From Portulaca oleracea (taxonomy: Eukaryota > Streptophyta > Magnoliopsida > Caryophyllales > Portulacaceae): a DNA stretch of 64,000 nt. The notes below the pieces were generated by a model that did no database searches, was not told where the DNA came from, and saw only the letters and a list, made by a program, of their open reading frames with translations. The DNA is taken from NCBI GenBank assembly GCA_029582165.1, contig CM055875.1, positions 3,529,001 through 3,593,000 of the forward strand. Direction: 5' to 3'. Made by a program: the position numbers and the translations under genes. Shown here piece by piece: positions 1 to 12,126 of the stretch. Position 1 is the stretch's first letter. Every line of letters begins with the position of its first letter.

Positions 1-554
1 ATATTCATAATTCAAAGTTGGATGCCTTTAAGTGGTACAAGCCTAGCTATTTATACTACCAAGTTCTAAACCTCCTAGGACTATCTAGATTGGCGTGCAA
101 GCCAAGGAATCCTAATACTAGACGCCTAAAACAACCATCTCTTCCTTGGATTAGGACTCCTTATCCTAAGGGGAGTTAGTTACCAAAGATAGTAATCCTT
201 TTAGGACTTGGCTTTTCTAAGCCAAGATGGATTAGTTACAAAATAAGCCAACCTTATCTAGGACTACAAGACTAACTTGGCGCCTAATCTAACTACGTCA
301 CACGCCACACACACACACCATACACATTTTAGATCATTCTAGAACATTCCAGATTATTCTAGACTAGTCTAGACTACTAAAACTTGACATCCAAGTTTAT
401 ATATATTACTTGGCACCTCACACAACTGGAAATGTAAATAAAACCCTAGAAATGTTAAGATATACATCAAAAGGCCAAAACCGTGAGCTTCATCTTGAAA
501 TGGTCAGAAATGTGAAGTTCATCTTGAAATGGTCAGAACTACCAAATAACGCCA
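1..554. other. Non-coding, probable internal 5' leader of a minus-strand LTR element
   Basis: I see no gene. If the PBS-like site at 555-572 is correct, this stretch is the beginning of the internal region of an element that runs leftward out of the window. A short direct duplication is present: copies at 484-510 and 512-539 share the core CTTGAAATGGTCAGAA. A CA-rich run lies near 303-325. Confidence 0.35.
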
Positions 555-1973
555 TCCCTGGCAACGACGCCATTTTTCGATTCTAGTATTTTTGTGGTTT
601 TAGTGGGGATGTCGAATCACAAGGATGGGTTGTTAGGCTTGTTTAGGCTATCAGTTTGCTAAAGAGTCCCAATGCAGAAAACAGTAAAATATGTAAATTA
701 AGCTATTAAACGAATCATAATCTTGCAACAAAGACATAACCATAAAGTAACTATCACAAAACTTATCAATAGCAATCAATACCAAGGATAACTATCACAC
801 TAGCAAGAAATGCATTCAATAGCACTTAAACACTATCACACTAAGCAAGGAAGCAATTAATTGCAAGTAATTAAGCAATAAACTAACAAATAATGAAATT
901 AGGTACTAAGTCCATACCCTTGAAGATTCAACATATTCTCCAATCTTCAATCTCCATCTTTGATCTTCATTTTGGAACTTTCCCTAAACAAATAAGAAAG
1001 TGTGAATCAAGTTACTAAGAACCCTCAAATCCTCACTTGAAAGTAGGATTTGTGATCCTTAATCCCCCTTTTCACTAAAATGGATTGATTTTGTGGCTAA
1101 CCTAGAAAGCTTTCAATAACAATCTCAATGAAATCAAAGGAAAACAAGGGAAATGAAAGGGAAATTTGCTGAAATTACTTCAAAGCAATGTTGATTACAA
1201 CCAAAAACTTGAGAACTTGAAGAACAAGCAACTTGAAAACCCTAAGAAAAAGAATAACAATTGCATAAACTTGAAATGAAATGTAAAGAAAAACTAAGTA
1301 AAAACAATGCTAAAACAGAAGCTGCTACTAATTTCGTCACTGAGGGTATATATACAAAGCCAAATTTGTTACACAAAACGCAACATTTCACCCAGAGAAA
1401 TGGCGCGGAAAATTAGAGTGCCGCAGGCGAGTCACGTCCCATCGCGGGCGTGACTGGCTTCTGGCCATCGGAGAGTCCCTTGCCTTGGCAGTTTTCTCGG
1501 TCTCACAGGAACTGGTCGCGACCGAGTCATTAGACGACTCGGGCGTGACATCTGTTTGGTCTTCCCTGCCTTAGTGGTTTCTTTGGCTTCAGTGATGATG
1601 CTACAGATGCTGGTCGCGGGTGAGTCATCAGATGACTCTGGCGTGACTACCTGCTGGACTTTCTCCTGCTTAGCTGAAATTTGCACGCCACATAGGTTAC
1701 AGAAACAGGTCACGCCCGTGACTAAGGATGACTCGGGCGTGACTCTCCGTTGTCCGCCACTTCTACTGCTGCTCTCCATACTTTGTGAAATTTTACTTCG
1801 TTTTTGCCTTTTTCGCTCGGTTTTGGCTCAACATGTTATTAACCTACAAAACTAAAGAAAACATCATATCTACATATAATAACGGGGCTAAAACAAGCAA
1901 AACTCCCTATGAAAGATATAAAATTCAGCTCAGAATGAGACTGAACAGAGATAAACTCAGTACGCTAAGCACT
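555..1973 (-). mobile_element. Minus-strand LTR with adjoining primer-binding site (Athila/TR-GAG-like)
   Basis: Read on the minus strand, 572-555 gives TGGCGTCGTTGCCAGGGA. This closely resembles the PBS used by Athila-type and gag-only plant Ty3 elements, and that of E5 in this window (TGGCGCCGTTGTCGGGGA). The sequence just upstream on the minus strand has the GTGATTCGAC...CCC wording often seen at the ends of such LTRs. A minus-strand TATA-like run (TATATATA, near 1347-1356) fits an LTR promoter. The outer boundary near 1973 is a guess from a TG start; no partner LTR is in the window. The PBS is fairly secure, the LTR limits are not. Confidence 0.5.
1429..1744. repeat. Cluster of GTCACGCCC-type imperfect palindromes in an LTR
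   Basis: Four units end in GGGCGTGAC or a close variant and begin with GGTCGCG, GGTCACG or GTCACG: 1429-1454, 1514-1549, 1612-1647 and 1709-1744. The last three are each 36 nt and can fold back on themselves because GTCACGCCC and GGGCGTGAC are complementary. Similar GTCGCGCCCGCGAC motifs fill the unrelated LTR of E4. They are probably U3 or leader structure of this LTR. They also generate spurious ORFs on both strands here. Confidence 0.6.
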
Positions 1974-4144
1974 ATAATGTAAGAAACCATTTCATGATTG
2001 ATTTTAGGTTTTAGCGCGGTTCCAAAACATTTAGAGACAATATAAAAGACATATAATAACAATAAACAGTACATTACTTACCTAACAAAGCCATAACTTA
2101 AATTGTTCATGAAAAACCATGACTTAAACGAGACCATACCTGAGAGTTCTTTCATTTAAACACAACATAAACATAGTTTAGAAGAAACCTAAATCATACA
2201 TAAACTTGACATAAATCACACCTCGATTTATAACATAAACTTGACCTTGAATTCCATAAATCAAGACTTGAAAAACTTGGTATGTACTTCATAAAACTTT
2301 ACTTTAATCCAAAAAAGACTTGGACACTTGAGATATTTTAAAACTTGTTATGGTGTTATTATCTTGAAGCTCTCTACTTGCGATCATCGGCTAAGCCTCC
2401 GTATGCGCATACCCGGACCGATCAGGAGATCTGGATGGTGGATATTATCCTATACCGGCTAATTTCCATGGGGTGCACTTATGGCACGAACTATCCTGGT
2501 GTGCACTAAGACACGGTTATCCTAGGGTGCACTAAGGCACGGTTAACATGGGCGGGACCTTTATTTACGTGGGAAAAACATGAAAACCTTGCTAGTTTAA
2601 ACCTTGTCATAAATGGGTTCTTATATGACTTATCCATAACTTAATTTATCCATAACCTATTCTGGATCAAACTTGCAGTTATAAAGGAAATTACACATGA
2701 AAACCTTTAATTACAAAAGTACTTGTTGACCCTAAATTACCTAACCAAAAGTACTTAATTGACATAGATGTTTTATCATGAAAGATATATAGCATAAATA
2801 CTTAAGGTAAGATTATTTACTTAATAAACCATACTTTGATTCCTAAAACTACATAAAACTTACTTATACTTGAACATGATACATAAAATTTGTATAAATG
2901 ACAAGAACCTTACGATAAACATATTATTTATATGGCACAAATAAATCATACGATTAAACTTAAAAGGTTACAGGCAATCTACGTACCTGGACAACTGCAA
3001 TCTTACACATACATAAACCCTCAGGGACTTGAACAGCTGAGCGCAACGGCTTCTTGAGGACACTTAAGAAAGAAATAGAATCATAAATTAGAACCCAACT
3101 TGGATGAGAGTAATGAATAATATCCTAGTAGAATTCTAGGATTACTTGATAATTAAACTTGCTTCCTAAGGTTCACTCGAAAGACCATATCTTCTTCCAC
3201 AAGTATCGTATCATTATGCATAAGGACTTTCTGGAAAGCTAAGATCATGTACTCCAGTTCTCTAGTTTATCATGAAGGTAAAAAACTTGGTTAAGGAGGG
3301 TAAAAATCCCCAACTCACTAGGTTGTCAAGAAAGTATGGGTATGAACGTCGGTTTTTCGGAGAGTCATAACTCGAGTTATAAACATCGGTTTGGAACACA
3401 CAAGCTATCTATGGAATGTTGGAAGAACATACTAAAACTTTCATGTTGATCACAAATTGATTTGGACATGGGAAAGGGCCGGAGTTTGGCCATGAACATA
3501 TGGCAATCACATTAATTTTCTGGGTAAACTCAATTGACTGACCAAGGTTCGTTGAATCATAACTTCAACTCCCGATATCCTATGGTTATGAAATTTACCT
3601 TTCTGGAAATATTGATAAACCCTCTACAACTTTCATGTTAAACACTTAAATCAAAGAGATCTCTAACTAGACGAAAAACATGTATTTTAGTTTGTCCTCA
3701 GAAATCGTTTATACTTGCATCCCTTTATGGTTTTGGTCATAACTTAAGATATACACATCAGAATTATGAATTTCAAAAGCCGGGTGTTAGCTAAAATCTT
3801 AAGCTACCTAATCAAGCCATAAATTGGGTCAAATTCACATTTTACACTTCCTGGAATTTTCAGATTGCAACCAGACTTGAAGATCCCCTTTCATTTGGGC
3901 TTGCATGCACCTTAATCTTAAAAATCTTACACTAATCTTCCCCAAATCACTTCTCAAGCATAACTACTCAATTTTCAGCACTAAAAACATCAGAAATCTT
4001 CCATCCACGATCATGTTTCACACATACAAAGCATAATTTCAACACATATCAACACTATAATCAAAATCTTTATGAACCCACCACCAAACTTCACATTATT
4101 CACTAACATACCTTATAATCTTCACTAACCAACCCTTAAACTCA
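1974..4144 (-). mobile_element. Probable minus-strand Tekay/Del-like LTR fragment
   Basis: No ORF of note is present. The style of the region (AT-rich, stretches about gene-length without coding, a short tandem block at 2470-2549) resembles the long LTRs of Tekay/Del chromoviruses read on the minus strand. It is the left half of the site into which E1 inserted: it ends at 4144 with ACTCA, and the right half resumes at 35911 with ACTTA. Neither LTR terminus nor a PBS was located, so the assignment is by resemblance only. Confidence 0.35.
2470..2549. repeat. Three-unit tandem repeat, about 26 bp
   Basis: Three adjacent degenerate copies share GGTGCACT followed by a GGCACG or GACACG box and end in CCT or CAT. 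Short tandem arrays like this are common in long chromovirus LTRs. Confidence 0.6.
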
Positions 4145-4590
4145 CGATGGAGACCATCCAGCAAGTCCAACAACAGTTCAAGCATCACCAGCAAGTTCAG
4201 ACCAGGAGGTGGGAGATGATTCAGCCACACCAGCAGAACGAGCAGTTTCTACATCATCTTCAACACCCAAGGAGGCTACACCAGCAACTTCAACACCAAC
4301 ACTGTCAGCAACAAGTCATGCTATGCCAAACTCAACAGATGTGCGAGCAATTCCAGCAGAAACAACAGGCTTCCATCTTCAGCAGTAGATCAAGGATACT
4401 TCAGCAACCACCAACCCACCAACATCATCCATTCAGGCTTGCTACACATTAGTAAGGCAAGGCTTGGACAACACAACCATCCATTCCACCACCATTGGCC
4501 ATTTAGGTCAAATCCAATTCCCAGCAAAACCAGTCCAAGCAGGCCTCTTTCTTCAGTATCTCTAGATTGAATGAGATTCAGCCAAGGGTC
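4145..4590 (+). mobile_element. E1 5' LTR, first part
   Basis: This matches the first part of the E1 3' LTR at 34551-34990 closely. It includes the LTR-encoded protein tail, read from the second base of the LTR: a Ser/Thr/Ala/Pro-rich linker, one TAG, then the IQACYTLV motif near 4432. It stops at GGGTC (4586-4590), which is repeated at 22754-22758 on the other side of E0. Confidence 0.9.
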
Positions 4591-6199
4591 TATAGACACT
4601 GGGATTTTGACGCATATAACCATATAAAAAGAAGAGCGGAAGAAATAAAAAAGATTTGATAAATGCATGCATTTTACATGTATTTGTTCACCTAAAGTCA
4701 CATGCATAATCACATGTGATCCATCCAAGCTACATGCACATTTTTTTATATAAGAATGGAGCCATGCAAACCATACAAACAAGATCCGGAGGCCGCGAGA
4801 TCAAATCCTCACGAAAGCATTCAAAAACACCTAAAAAGTTAGCTAAACACATACTCATTTCGTCCAGTCTGAATGGAAGCCTCCCCCCTACCGTAGTGGC
4901 CGACCGACCTACACACACCAACCACACGTGGTCAATTGACCACGCGTTGCCGTCCATCCTCATGCATCTCCCCTATTGCCAAGTGAAGTATAGAGCTACG
5001 GAGACTACGAGGTGTATGTATATGTATGCATGCATCTCCTATCCTCCATCCTACTCCAAGTCATTTTCACTCATCAACTCACCAATTCATTCATCATCTC
5101 TCCCTCTCTACTCATTCTCTTACTCTCTTACTCATTCTCTCTAATCCCTCCTACAATCTTTATCTCCATTACATTCTTCACCACCATCTCCCATCCTATC
5201 CATCCTCTATTCTATCTTACTATCCATCCATAATCTTCATCTCTTATCCCACAAAACGCCTAAATACACATCTTATCTCATTCTTCCTAAACTCCACAAA
5301 AAACCCTAGCCTAAACACATCCAAAACCACAAAAAGAGTTTTATTATTCCCCTCTTATCACCCTTTTCTTATTATCCTTTCACAACCTTTTTTCTATCAT
5401 CCCTTTGGCACTTGGAGAGGAAGGTTTTAAGGCATCAAGGAGGATTCAACAAGCATTCAAAGGCTAGGCAAGGCTTTCCCCAACAAAGTACCAATGTAAA
5501 CTTTTAAGTGTTCTTGTTTTGTACATAATTGTTTGTATTCTTCTTCTTGTATATTAGATTCTTGATGCATGATTCAATGAAGTAATTCTATAAAGTATTC
5601 ATTCATTTCCCTTCCAAACATTATCAAAAGCACATTCTTAAACTTTTAGTAGAGTCTTTTCTTTTGTGAGAGGCGAACTCTTAATGTTTACTTTTCGAGT
5701 TCCTAAGCTTACCCCCGGATCCTTTCTTGGGTTTCGCAGGCGGAGTCTTTCTTTCTTTTATTTTTGGTTTTGTCTTGGCTTTTCCTTAAAATGGCGGGTG
5801 GCGAATCCCATTTCGAACTAAAATACATCGAGGATTGCATAAACTATGGTTAACATGGTTTTACAACATATCGATGCAACTTTAGGGTTTTTCTCTCTTA
5901 TATTTTTAAATAATAGTTGGATAAATCACTCTCTTCTGAGCCTAACATTTAAATGAGCAAATTTGGTTAAATTTAGAAGAGTTTGGAATAAGTGGATGTT
6001 CACTCTTAAAGGTTTAATCCAATAACTCATAAAAGGCATAAGTAAAGGGAAAGTGATTTTACAAAATATTATTCATGAAATGTAAGGTTGATTTCCTTAA
6101 AGAGTTTTCAAAGGTTAAACCCCAGCACAAATCACCGAATCACACCCCAATCCAAACGTGGACGTTCGGAAGCCCGAACAGCGAGGAAAAATGTCCACA
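4591..6199 (+). mobile_element. E0 5' LTR
   Basis: This 1609 bp LTR is homologous along its length to 21069-22753. It differs by indels, including loss of the TATA box near 5043-5055 and of a segment corresponding to about 21356-21418. The C/T-rich middle (about 5030-5400) gives long spurious ORFs. It ends in TCCACA just before the PBS. Confidence 0.93.
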
Positions 6200-6206
6200 G
6201 GATTTT

Positions 6207-6225
6207 TGGCGACTCCAACTGGGGA
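6207..6225 (+). other. E0 primer-binding site
   Basis: TGGCGACTCCAACTGGGGA lies 7 nt after the LTR end. Tat and Ogre elements use PBS sites of the TGGCGACTC-type; the exact priming tRNA (Arg- or Lys-type) cannot be settled here because one base differs from the usual wording. Confidence 0.8.
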
Positions 6226-7492
6226 GTTTTTCTTAAAGTGTGTAAAACTTGAAAAAAGTTTGTGTGCTTTAAATCTTTTGGAAGGAAAATGAATTTTTAC
6301 TTTGTATTATTAAATCATTCTTTTTAGGCATAATGCATTGCATATAACGGGGCACTCCCTTGACATGTAATATGTCATAAGAGCACATAAATCGGCGGTA
6401 TTAGGTTTTTTCTCTTTAAACCACAAAAAATAACCCATGGGATGCCGGACCGACCATAATCAATTGGCGCACTTACACCGAGAGAGCCTTGGTCACCACA
6501 TCCACTCATGCATCACTCTACGAGGTCTCCACACGAGCCTCCAAGGGCAACACCCCAGACATTCATGTTGCCTTTACAACAAGAATGAACCAGGGCGAGT
6601 ACATGAGCCGCTAAGCCTTATCCAGCCAATAAACCCTTTTGTACATAGAGCCTTGGTTTAGGATACCCCTTGTGTATGCTATGTGCTGTGTGTTTAAATT
6701 CGTTGTAAAAGAGTCGACCCAAGTTTAGGGATGTTGTTCTAGTCCATATAGTAGTCATTGGGCTGAGAAGAGTCATGTTTACCAACTAAGAAGTGCTAAC
6801 CTTAAAAGTTATGGTTAACCCAGTGGTTGGGCCCATTTATCCATAAAGGTTGATCCTCTTGGTTCATAAAGTGATTCAACATGGCCCTTTACAACATTTT
6901 CTCAACAAAGGTCCAATAAATCTGCTGAAAAGTCCAACAAAAGAAAATGGGTCAAGTAAATTAATTTATCAAGTTAATTTTTGAATCCATCACACTCATG
7001 GTCGGCCCGTGGTTAGGCCCAACCATATTAGATTTATTAATTAAATCCATAAATTAATTATCCAGTCCTTTACGATATCCATTTTCCCAAACAAATAGAT
7101 TTAAAATGAAAATAAAATTGAAAGGCGTCATGCAGTTAGTCTTGTTGATCATCATTCTAGTCCGTATAATAATCAATACAGCTTGAGTTAGCCCAAGTAT
7201 GGTGTTCAAGCTACGGATTCTCTTTAAAACAGTCAGCCTGTGGATGGGGCTTATCCGAATTGAGAAACACTAACTTGAACTCCTTTACTCGGTCTTGACT
7301 TGCTGTGTTTGGTTTTATTCGGCCCTTTATGATGATCAATGGTCTTTAGGGTCATGTATAGTTATGGTCATGCTAGTCACCTTGTCCAGTCAGCCCGTAG
7401 ATTGTGCATATTAGGAAGTCCTATGTAGGTACATTAGGTCATGCATTCATCAGGTCGGGTTTTGGGGTCAATAAAAGGTCAATCTCTGAGCT
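6226..7492 (+). other. E0 untranslated leader
   Basis: No supported gene lies between the PBS and gag. Two passages look like degenerate copies of each other (about 6738-6800 and 7150-7205, sharing TTCTAGTCC followed by a TA-rich stretch). There is no sign of the extra sense ORF that Ogre elements carry upstream of gag. Confidence 0.5.
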
Positions 7493-8557
7493 ATGTGTGG
7501 TTTTGCTGTATTCAACATAGGAGACCCGAGTCTAGCTTGGATCCCCGACCCAACAGGTCGCTTGATCCGTAACCTGGTCTTCGTTCCGTCAGCACCCAGG
7601 TCCAAAACCTCTCGTCGTCTGCAATTCCACATGTCTGCCGAAGAGAACCACGAGGGCAACCAAGTCCAAGAGGCCTTAGTCAAACTTCTTGAGGAGAAGT
7701 TCAAGCAAGTTGAGGGTTCAATCACTTTTGCTGTCTTACAGTAAGAGAAGAAAACCGATGAGCACATCGCTCGGCAGCGAGAACTCATCCAAAGGCAAGA
7801 TACTCGCATAGAGCAACAGCGGGAAACTCTTAATGGTGTTTTGGAGGCTGTGCAGCGCCTCAACATGCGAATAGGAATGGCGGACAATGATGAGATGGAG
7901 GTTCTTCCTAACCCTACGAGTGACAAAGGTAGAGGGAAGATAGGCGAAAGTTCCAACGCTAGAGTGATCATAGAAGTGCCTGATGACCTAACACCAAGGC
8001 CACCACCGTCGGTGACTGTTCCTCAAACTGTCCCATTCAAGGATGAGTTACGTGATGACCCTGTCATCCTAGACATAAAAGATCAACTGAACGTGTTCAA
8101 GGATGCTGTGAGTCAGATGCCAACCTTCACCAATCAGTTCGTCGAGTTTGAACCACCTCCTGACATCAATGCTAATATAGTGGGAAAGATGGACATTCCG
8201 CTGAAGAAGTTCTACCCATCCGAGAATCGAACCCATCACATGTGGGAGTTCAACCGGGTGATGCAACTTCAAGGTGTCACTAATGAGCATTACAAGCAAG
8301 TCTTCCCATCATCACTAAATGATGAAGCATTGAACTGGTATTACACTCTTCCTCTGGAGGTACGAGAAGATTGGACTTCTTTGCGTAGGGCATTTATCGA
8401 GCATTACAGTAAGATCCAAAAAGATAAGGTGACCCTGACAGACATCATGGCTATCCGACAAGGAGAAAATGAGTTGTTCACGACCTACTACGAGAGGTGG
8501 CATGCTAAGGTATCTGAGGTGACTAGCATCATTCCCACAGAAATGCAGTTGGACACA
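7493..8557 (+). pseudogene. gag: E0 gag, N-terminal part
   Basis: This encodes the retrotransposon capsid precursor. The frame is open from ATG 7493; ATG 7631 (MSAEENHEG) is an alternative start. One premature TAA lies at 7742-7744, after which the same frame continues. Residues after the stop begin with a charged helix, then a Pro-rich linker, then the gag fold near 8210-8540 with FPSSLNDEALNWYYTLP and AFIEHYSKIQ, the pattern of Tat-lineage capsids. Reading is cut at codon Asp-Thr by a solo LTR whose first three bases give TGA. Across the insertion the frame resumes exactly at 9606 (Phe-Val-His-Gly-Leu), so the insertion alone interrupts it. Confidence 0.88.
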
Positions 8558-9600
8558 TGATGTATATAAGCTCGCTAAAGGCACTGAATTCAACAAGCTT
8601 ATAACACCACAAGGACACTAATCTCTCGGACAACAATTAACCACAACAATTGTGATGCAATAAGCATCAAGGAGCGAAAAACAAATGAAAGAAAAGATAG
8701 ATCAAGTATTATCTCACTTGTTACAGTACTTAAACACCTTCAAGTGAAATGAATACCCGGGCAGCTTGAAGGACCTTCGTTTGGTTACAGAACTTAATCA
8801 CCTTCCAAACAAGATCACAACAAGTCCACACAACACCACTAGGCTGCCAAACCTAGATACTGGAGTGGAAAACGATAGTTTGAGAAACTCACAAACGAGG
8901 AAGCTCAAAGCTTTCTTTGGGTTTTGTATTTCGTAAGATATGAAATGAAGTGGCTAATACAAAGATACATATACTCGGCTGAAACAAAGGAAAAGGCAGC
9001 CAAGCAAGCAAGCAAGGAGCTCAACTAACTAGAGTGGGGTTTCCTAATCATGAAGAAACCTCCTAAACGTGGTTAATTAAGCTAATTACAAATGATTAAA
9101 GCTAATACATGTCTTCACTATGAAGTACTCGACCATCATTGGACCACCCATTGGACGATCACAGCCCTCCACTGGGCACTTCCTCATTGGAGGATCTTCA
9201 TTCACTTAGACTCCAATCCATGCAAGACAAGTAAAGAAACACAAGTGGTTTTGTTCCAAAATGGCGGGAACTCAGCAAGGACCTTCAAGAGTATATGGGA
9301 AAACCGGACCTCCTGAGAGAAGACCAAAATGCCCCGGAAAGATCGCCAAAGTATCAAATCTGCTTAAGGTAAAGGACCTTTACCGCTGTCCAGATAAAAG
9401 GACCTTACCGCAAGTCAAAAATAGAACAGCCAGGCAGAACACCGAATGACCTTCACAGTTGAGATAGGGAGACAAGTAGCGAGGACATCACATGGGGTGA
9501 ATGTCCTTGACCTCCTCCTGCACAAATGCCCTTCTTAAGTATGCCCACCAAGTGATAACACTCCTGAATCAACTGTATTTGTGGAGGCTGATTCCCATCA
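8558..9600 (-). mobile_element. Minus-strand solo LTR of the E1/E2/E3 family inside E0 gag
   Basis: It begins TGATGTATATAAG and ends ATTCCCATCA on the plus strand, so on the minus strand it starts TGATGGGAATC like the E-family LTRs. It is flanked by a perfect ACACA duplication (8553-8557 and 9601-9605). Internal passages match the E3 LTR in order: CACCACTAGG, GCCAAACCTAG, and ACTCACAAACGAGG. No internal domain is present, so it is a solo LTR of 1043 bp, the usual product of LTR-LTR recombination. Its minus-strand start encodes the same tail motif seen in the family (IQECYHLV), in the same frame relative to the LTR start. Confidence 0.9.
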
Positions 9601-9605
9601 ACACA

Positions 9606-10448
9606 TTTGTCCATGGTTTAAAACCAAGAGTGGCACAACAATTAGACTTTCATGTGGTTGAGAGTTTTCAGTACTTGAAGAAGTTATGTCCTAAGTTGGA
9701 GGCACACAAGGAAATGACCACTGCGTCCCAGAATTGGAAGGGCAACAGCTTGGGAAGAAGGACCACCAATGCTCCTAAGGTGGCCGAGACAAGCTTTGTA
9801 AAAAATGTGAATCGTGGTCCGCCTCCGAAGACGACTAACTTCCAATATGATCCATATACCCCACTTGACATGACTTATGCTGAAGCGTTGGACCGATTGC
9901 TAAAAACAAACAAGATCCAGTTGCCAGTACCTAGACCTGAACCTGAGACTAAGGGACGAGGATGGAACAACAATGCTTACTGCAAGTACCACCCGACCAG
10001 AGGTCATGACACTGAGCGATGCTGGATGCTTAAGAATCAGATTGAGAAGATGATCCGTTCTGGAGCACTACCGATACCTAAAGCTGCAAATAAACTGAAT
10101 AACAAAAACAATCCTCTCCCAAATCATGCCATCTTCGTAGGAGAGGACACTTTTGATCCGTCCGAATATATCACCAACGAAGGAGCACCGACACCCGTTC
10201 CTGAAGATTTGACAGCCTTTACTGTCAACGGTATTTGGGTTAGTGACGAAGAGGATCTATATGAAGAAGGTCCTGATGATGACTTTGGTCCGATAAGGAA
10301 GAAGAGATTCCACCTAGTGCTGCATTCTTATTTAGGTCGGGAAGGCACAATCAGGCAAGGGCTGAACCTGTGGCTCCTTCATCAAATCCAAGTCTTACGA
10401 GAACAGAAGTGCCTGCCACTCTTGAGGATGTTGTTCTTACACAAATGA
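9606..10448 (+). pseudogene. gag: E0 gag, C-terminal part with zinc finger
   Basis: This continues the gag frame after the solo LTR. The capsid end is INTFVHGL-like wording with VAQQLDF. It is followed by a Lys/Pro-rich linker and the nucleic-acid-binding finger near 9982-10065, YCKYHPTRGHDTERCW. That is the Cys-His-His-Cys variant (C-x2-[YH]H, GH, C) typical of Tat and Ogre gag rather than the usual CCHC knuckle. Downstream is an acidic stretch (EEDLYEEGPDDD). The frame stops at 10448 within the overlap with the protease frame. The roughly 80 nt overlap may be an old indel rather than programmed frameshifting. Confidence 0.85.
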
Positions 10449-11191
10449 AAAAGACTGTAGCAAATGTGTCAATTTGGCAACTGATATGCGCTTCTAAGCC
10501 GCATAGAGAGCTTGTACTAGGGGCTCTCCAGAATGCCATTATTCCTACCTCCACAACTCCAGAGGCTTTGGTCTCACATGTCGTTGCTAGCCAGGGTGCC
10601 ATTACCTTTAGTGATGAGGATCTACCTGTGTCTGGAATGAATCAGAATAAAGCTTTGTACTTAACCGCACTTTTCTCTAATAAAGTGATTCCATTAATTT
10701 TGGTGGATAATGGCTCTGCTGTGAATGTTTGTTCTTGGCGAACTGCTGCCAAGTTAGGGGTCCAAAAGAGTCAACTAGCTCAAGATGTTGTGTTACTTCA
10801 GGCATATGATAATACCCCTCGAAAGTCGTTAGGAACGGTAACATTGCCTATCACCTTTGACCACATCGCTCAGAATGTGGAATTCATGGTTTTGGATATT
10901 CCTGCTGCTTTTAACCTGCTGTTGGGACGCCTATGGCTACACAACCGTAACGTCGTGGCTTCAACACTACATCAGAAGGTGAAGATGGTTTTACACAATC
11001 AGGTGGTCACCCTTTCGGGAGGAGCAATCTCTTGGACTTTCGAACCCAAACAACCGGTATTGGAAGTAGAGCACACCTCTACTGATGTAGAACTTCACAA
11101 CTTTGAAACGGTCGCAGTTATACAAGACAAAGCACCCTTTGATTTCGCTCCTTACTCTAACCTGAAGATTCATGCTATTATGAGAAGATAG
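10370..11191 (+). pseudogene. pro: E0 aspartic protease
   Basis: This encodes the retropepsin-like domain that cleaves the polyprotein. The catalytic loop LILVDNGSAVNVCS is near 10696-10740 (Asp-Asn-Gly-Ser, the usual Tat variant of Asp-Thr/Ser-Gly), and the second conserved strand FNLLLGRLWLH near 10911 (family norm GRPWxH, so Pro to Leu here). The N-terminal 90 residues look like the linker from gag. The frame is open for 273 residues, one of the better preserved parts of E0. It ends at a TAG inside a G-patch-like stretch (GYFPGMYLGK) that continues in the same frame. Confidence 0.85.
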
Positions 11192-12126
11192 GGGTATTTC
11201 CCGGGAATGTATTTAGGGAAGAGACCAGAAAGGGTTGTGCCACAGTTTTCTACTTCTACTTACTCTTGTCGCTTTGATCAGGAGGTTCATATTGCCAAGA
11301 TTGCATTAGCTCATCAAAGAAACCAGTTCGATTCTCCTACACTGATGGAGATTGAGCCATATCCATTAACCTTGAATGGACAGTTCATAAGGCAGGGTGA
11401 TGATTTCCCTTGGTATGGTTTCCCTGAACCTTGATACGTTAATGGCATTCGTTTTCCCGGATTAAGGTTTTCAACGACTGCGATGTCTCGTCGAAGAAAG
11501 TTGTCAAGCCTAAGACAAATGAGCAGTCACCTCTTGAGTGGACTCTTCTTTTTGGAGGGAATATGTTCGGTCTACTATTCGGTCAAGAAACTGCTAAGGA
11601 GGAAAAAGAGGTGGACTCGTTTGTTGCTGTGTTGTCCAAGTCTAAATTTGATCCAAGCGGCATGATCTCTGCTGATGGAGGCTTCCACAAAGTGACATGG
11701 GTTGATGCTAGTAACAATAAATGTACCCTAGTGTTAGGAGAACCTTGTAAGGTCCAGTCTGAGTCGAGCACTAGTGAGTCCGTAATCGAGTCTGAGTCAG
11801 CGTGGATTAACCCCAAGTGTTATGAGTTTGTATCCGTTTTTGCATTCAATAAAGTGAACGTTTCTGAGTATCTTTGTTCTTCTTCCCTTCTCCCTAATTT
11901 CTGTGCTAATAACTATGAATTTGATGCTGAACCTTTAAAATACTTTAATGAATTAACACAAACCATGAATGACCACGAGAATCACATGGCACATGTCGAA
12001 GAAACCATCGCCATCAATGTGGGGACGCCTGAAACTCCCCGGGAATTGAAAATTGGCAAATCATTAACCCTGTAGGAGCAATAGGAGTTCACCTCGCTTC
12101 TAAGAGAGTTTGTAGATGTCTTCGCT
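11192..12126 (+). pseudogene. E0 protease-RT linker with G-patch-like start
   Basis: The first part (11192-11434) continues the protease frame after one TAG and encodes GYFPGMYLGKRPERVV, like the glycine-rich linker found before RT in Tat elements. From 11563 the reading moves to another frame, acidic and Ser-rich, up to the conserved pre-RT phrase PETPRELKIGKSL near 12029. Two TAG codons at 12073 and 12085 follow, then the start of RT. In Ogre an intron sits between protease and RT; I see no clear splice signals here and favour indels. Confidence 0.65.

Noticed and set aside
5012..5430. ORFs of 73-142 codons rich in Ser, His and Pro
   Set aside because: C/T-rich transcribed part of the E0 LTR; the copy in the 3' LTR has different frames and breaks.
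6437..6661. 74-codon ORF in the E0 leader
   Set aside because: No recognisable content and no conserved neighbour; Ogre-type leader ORFs are much longer.
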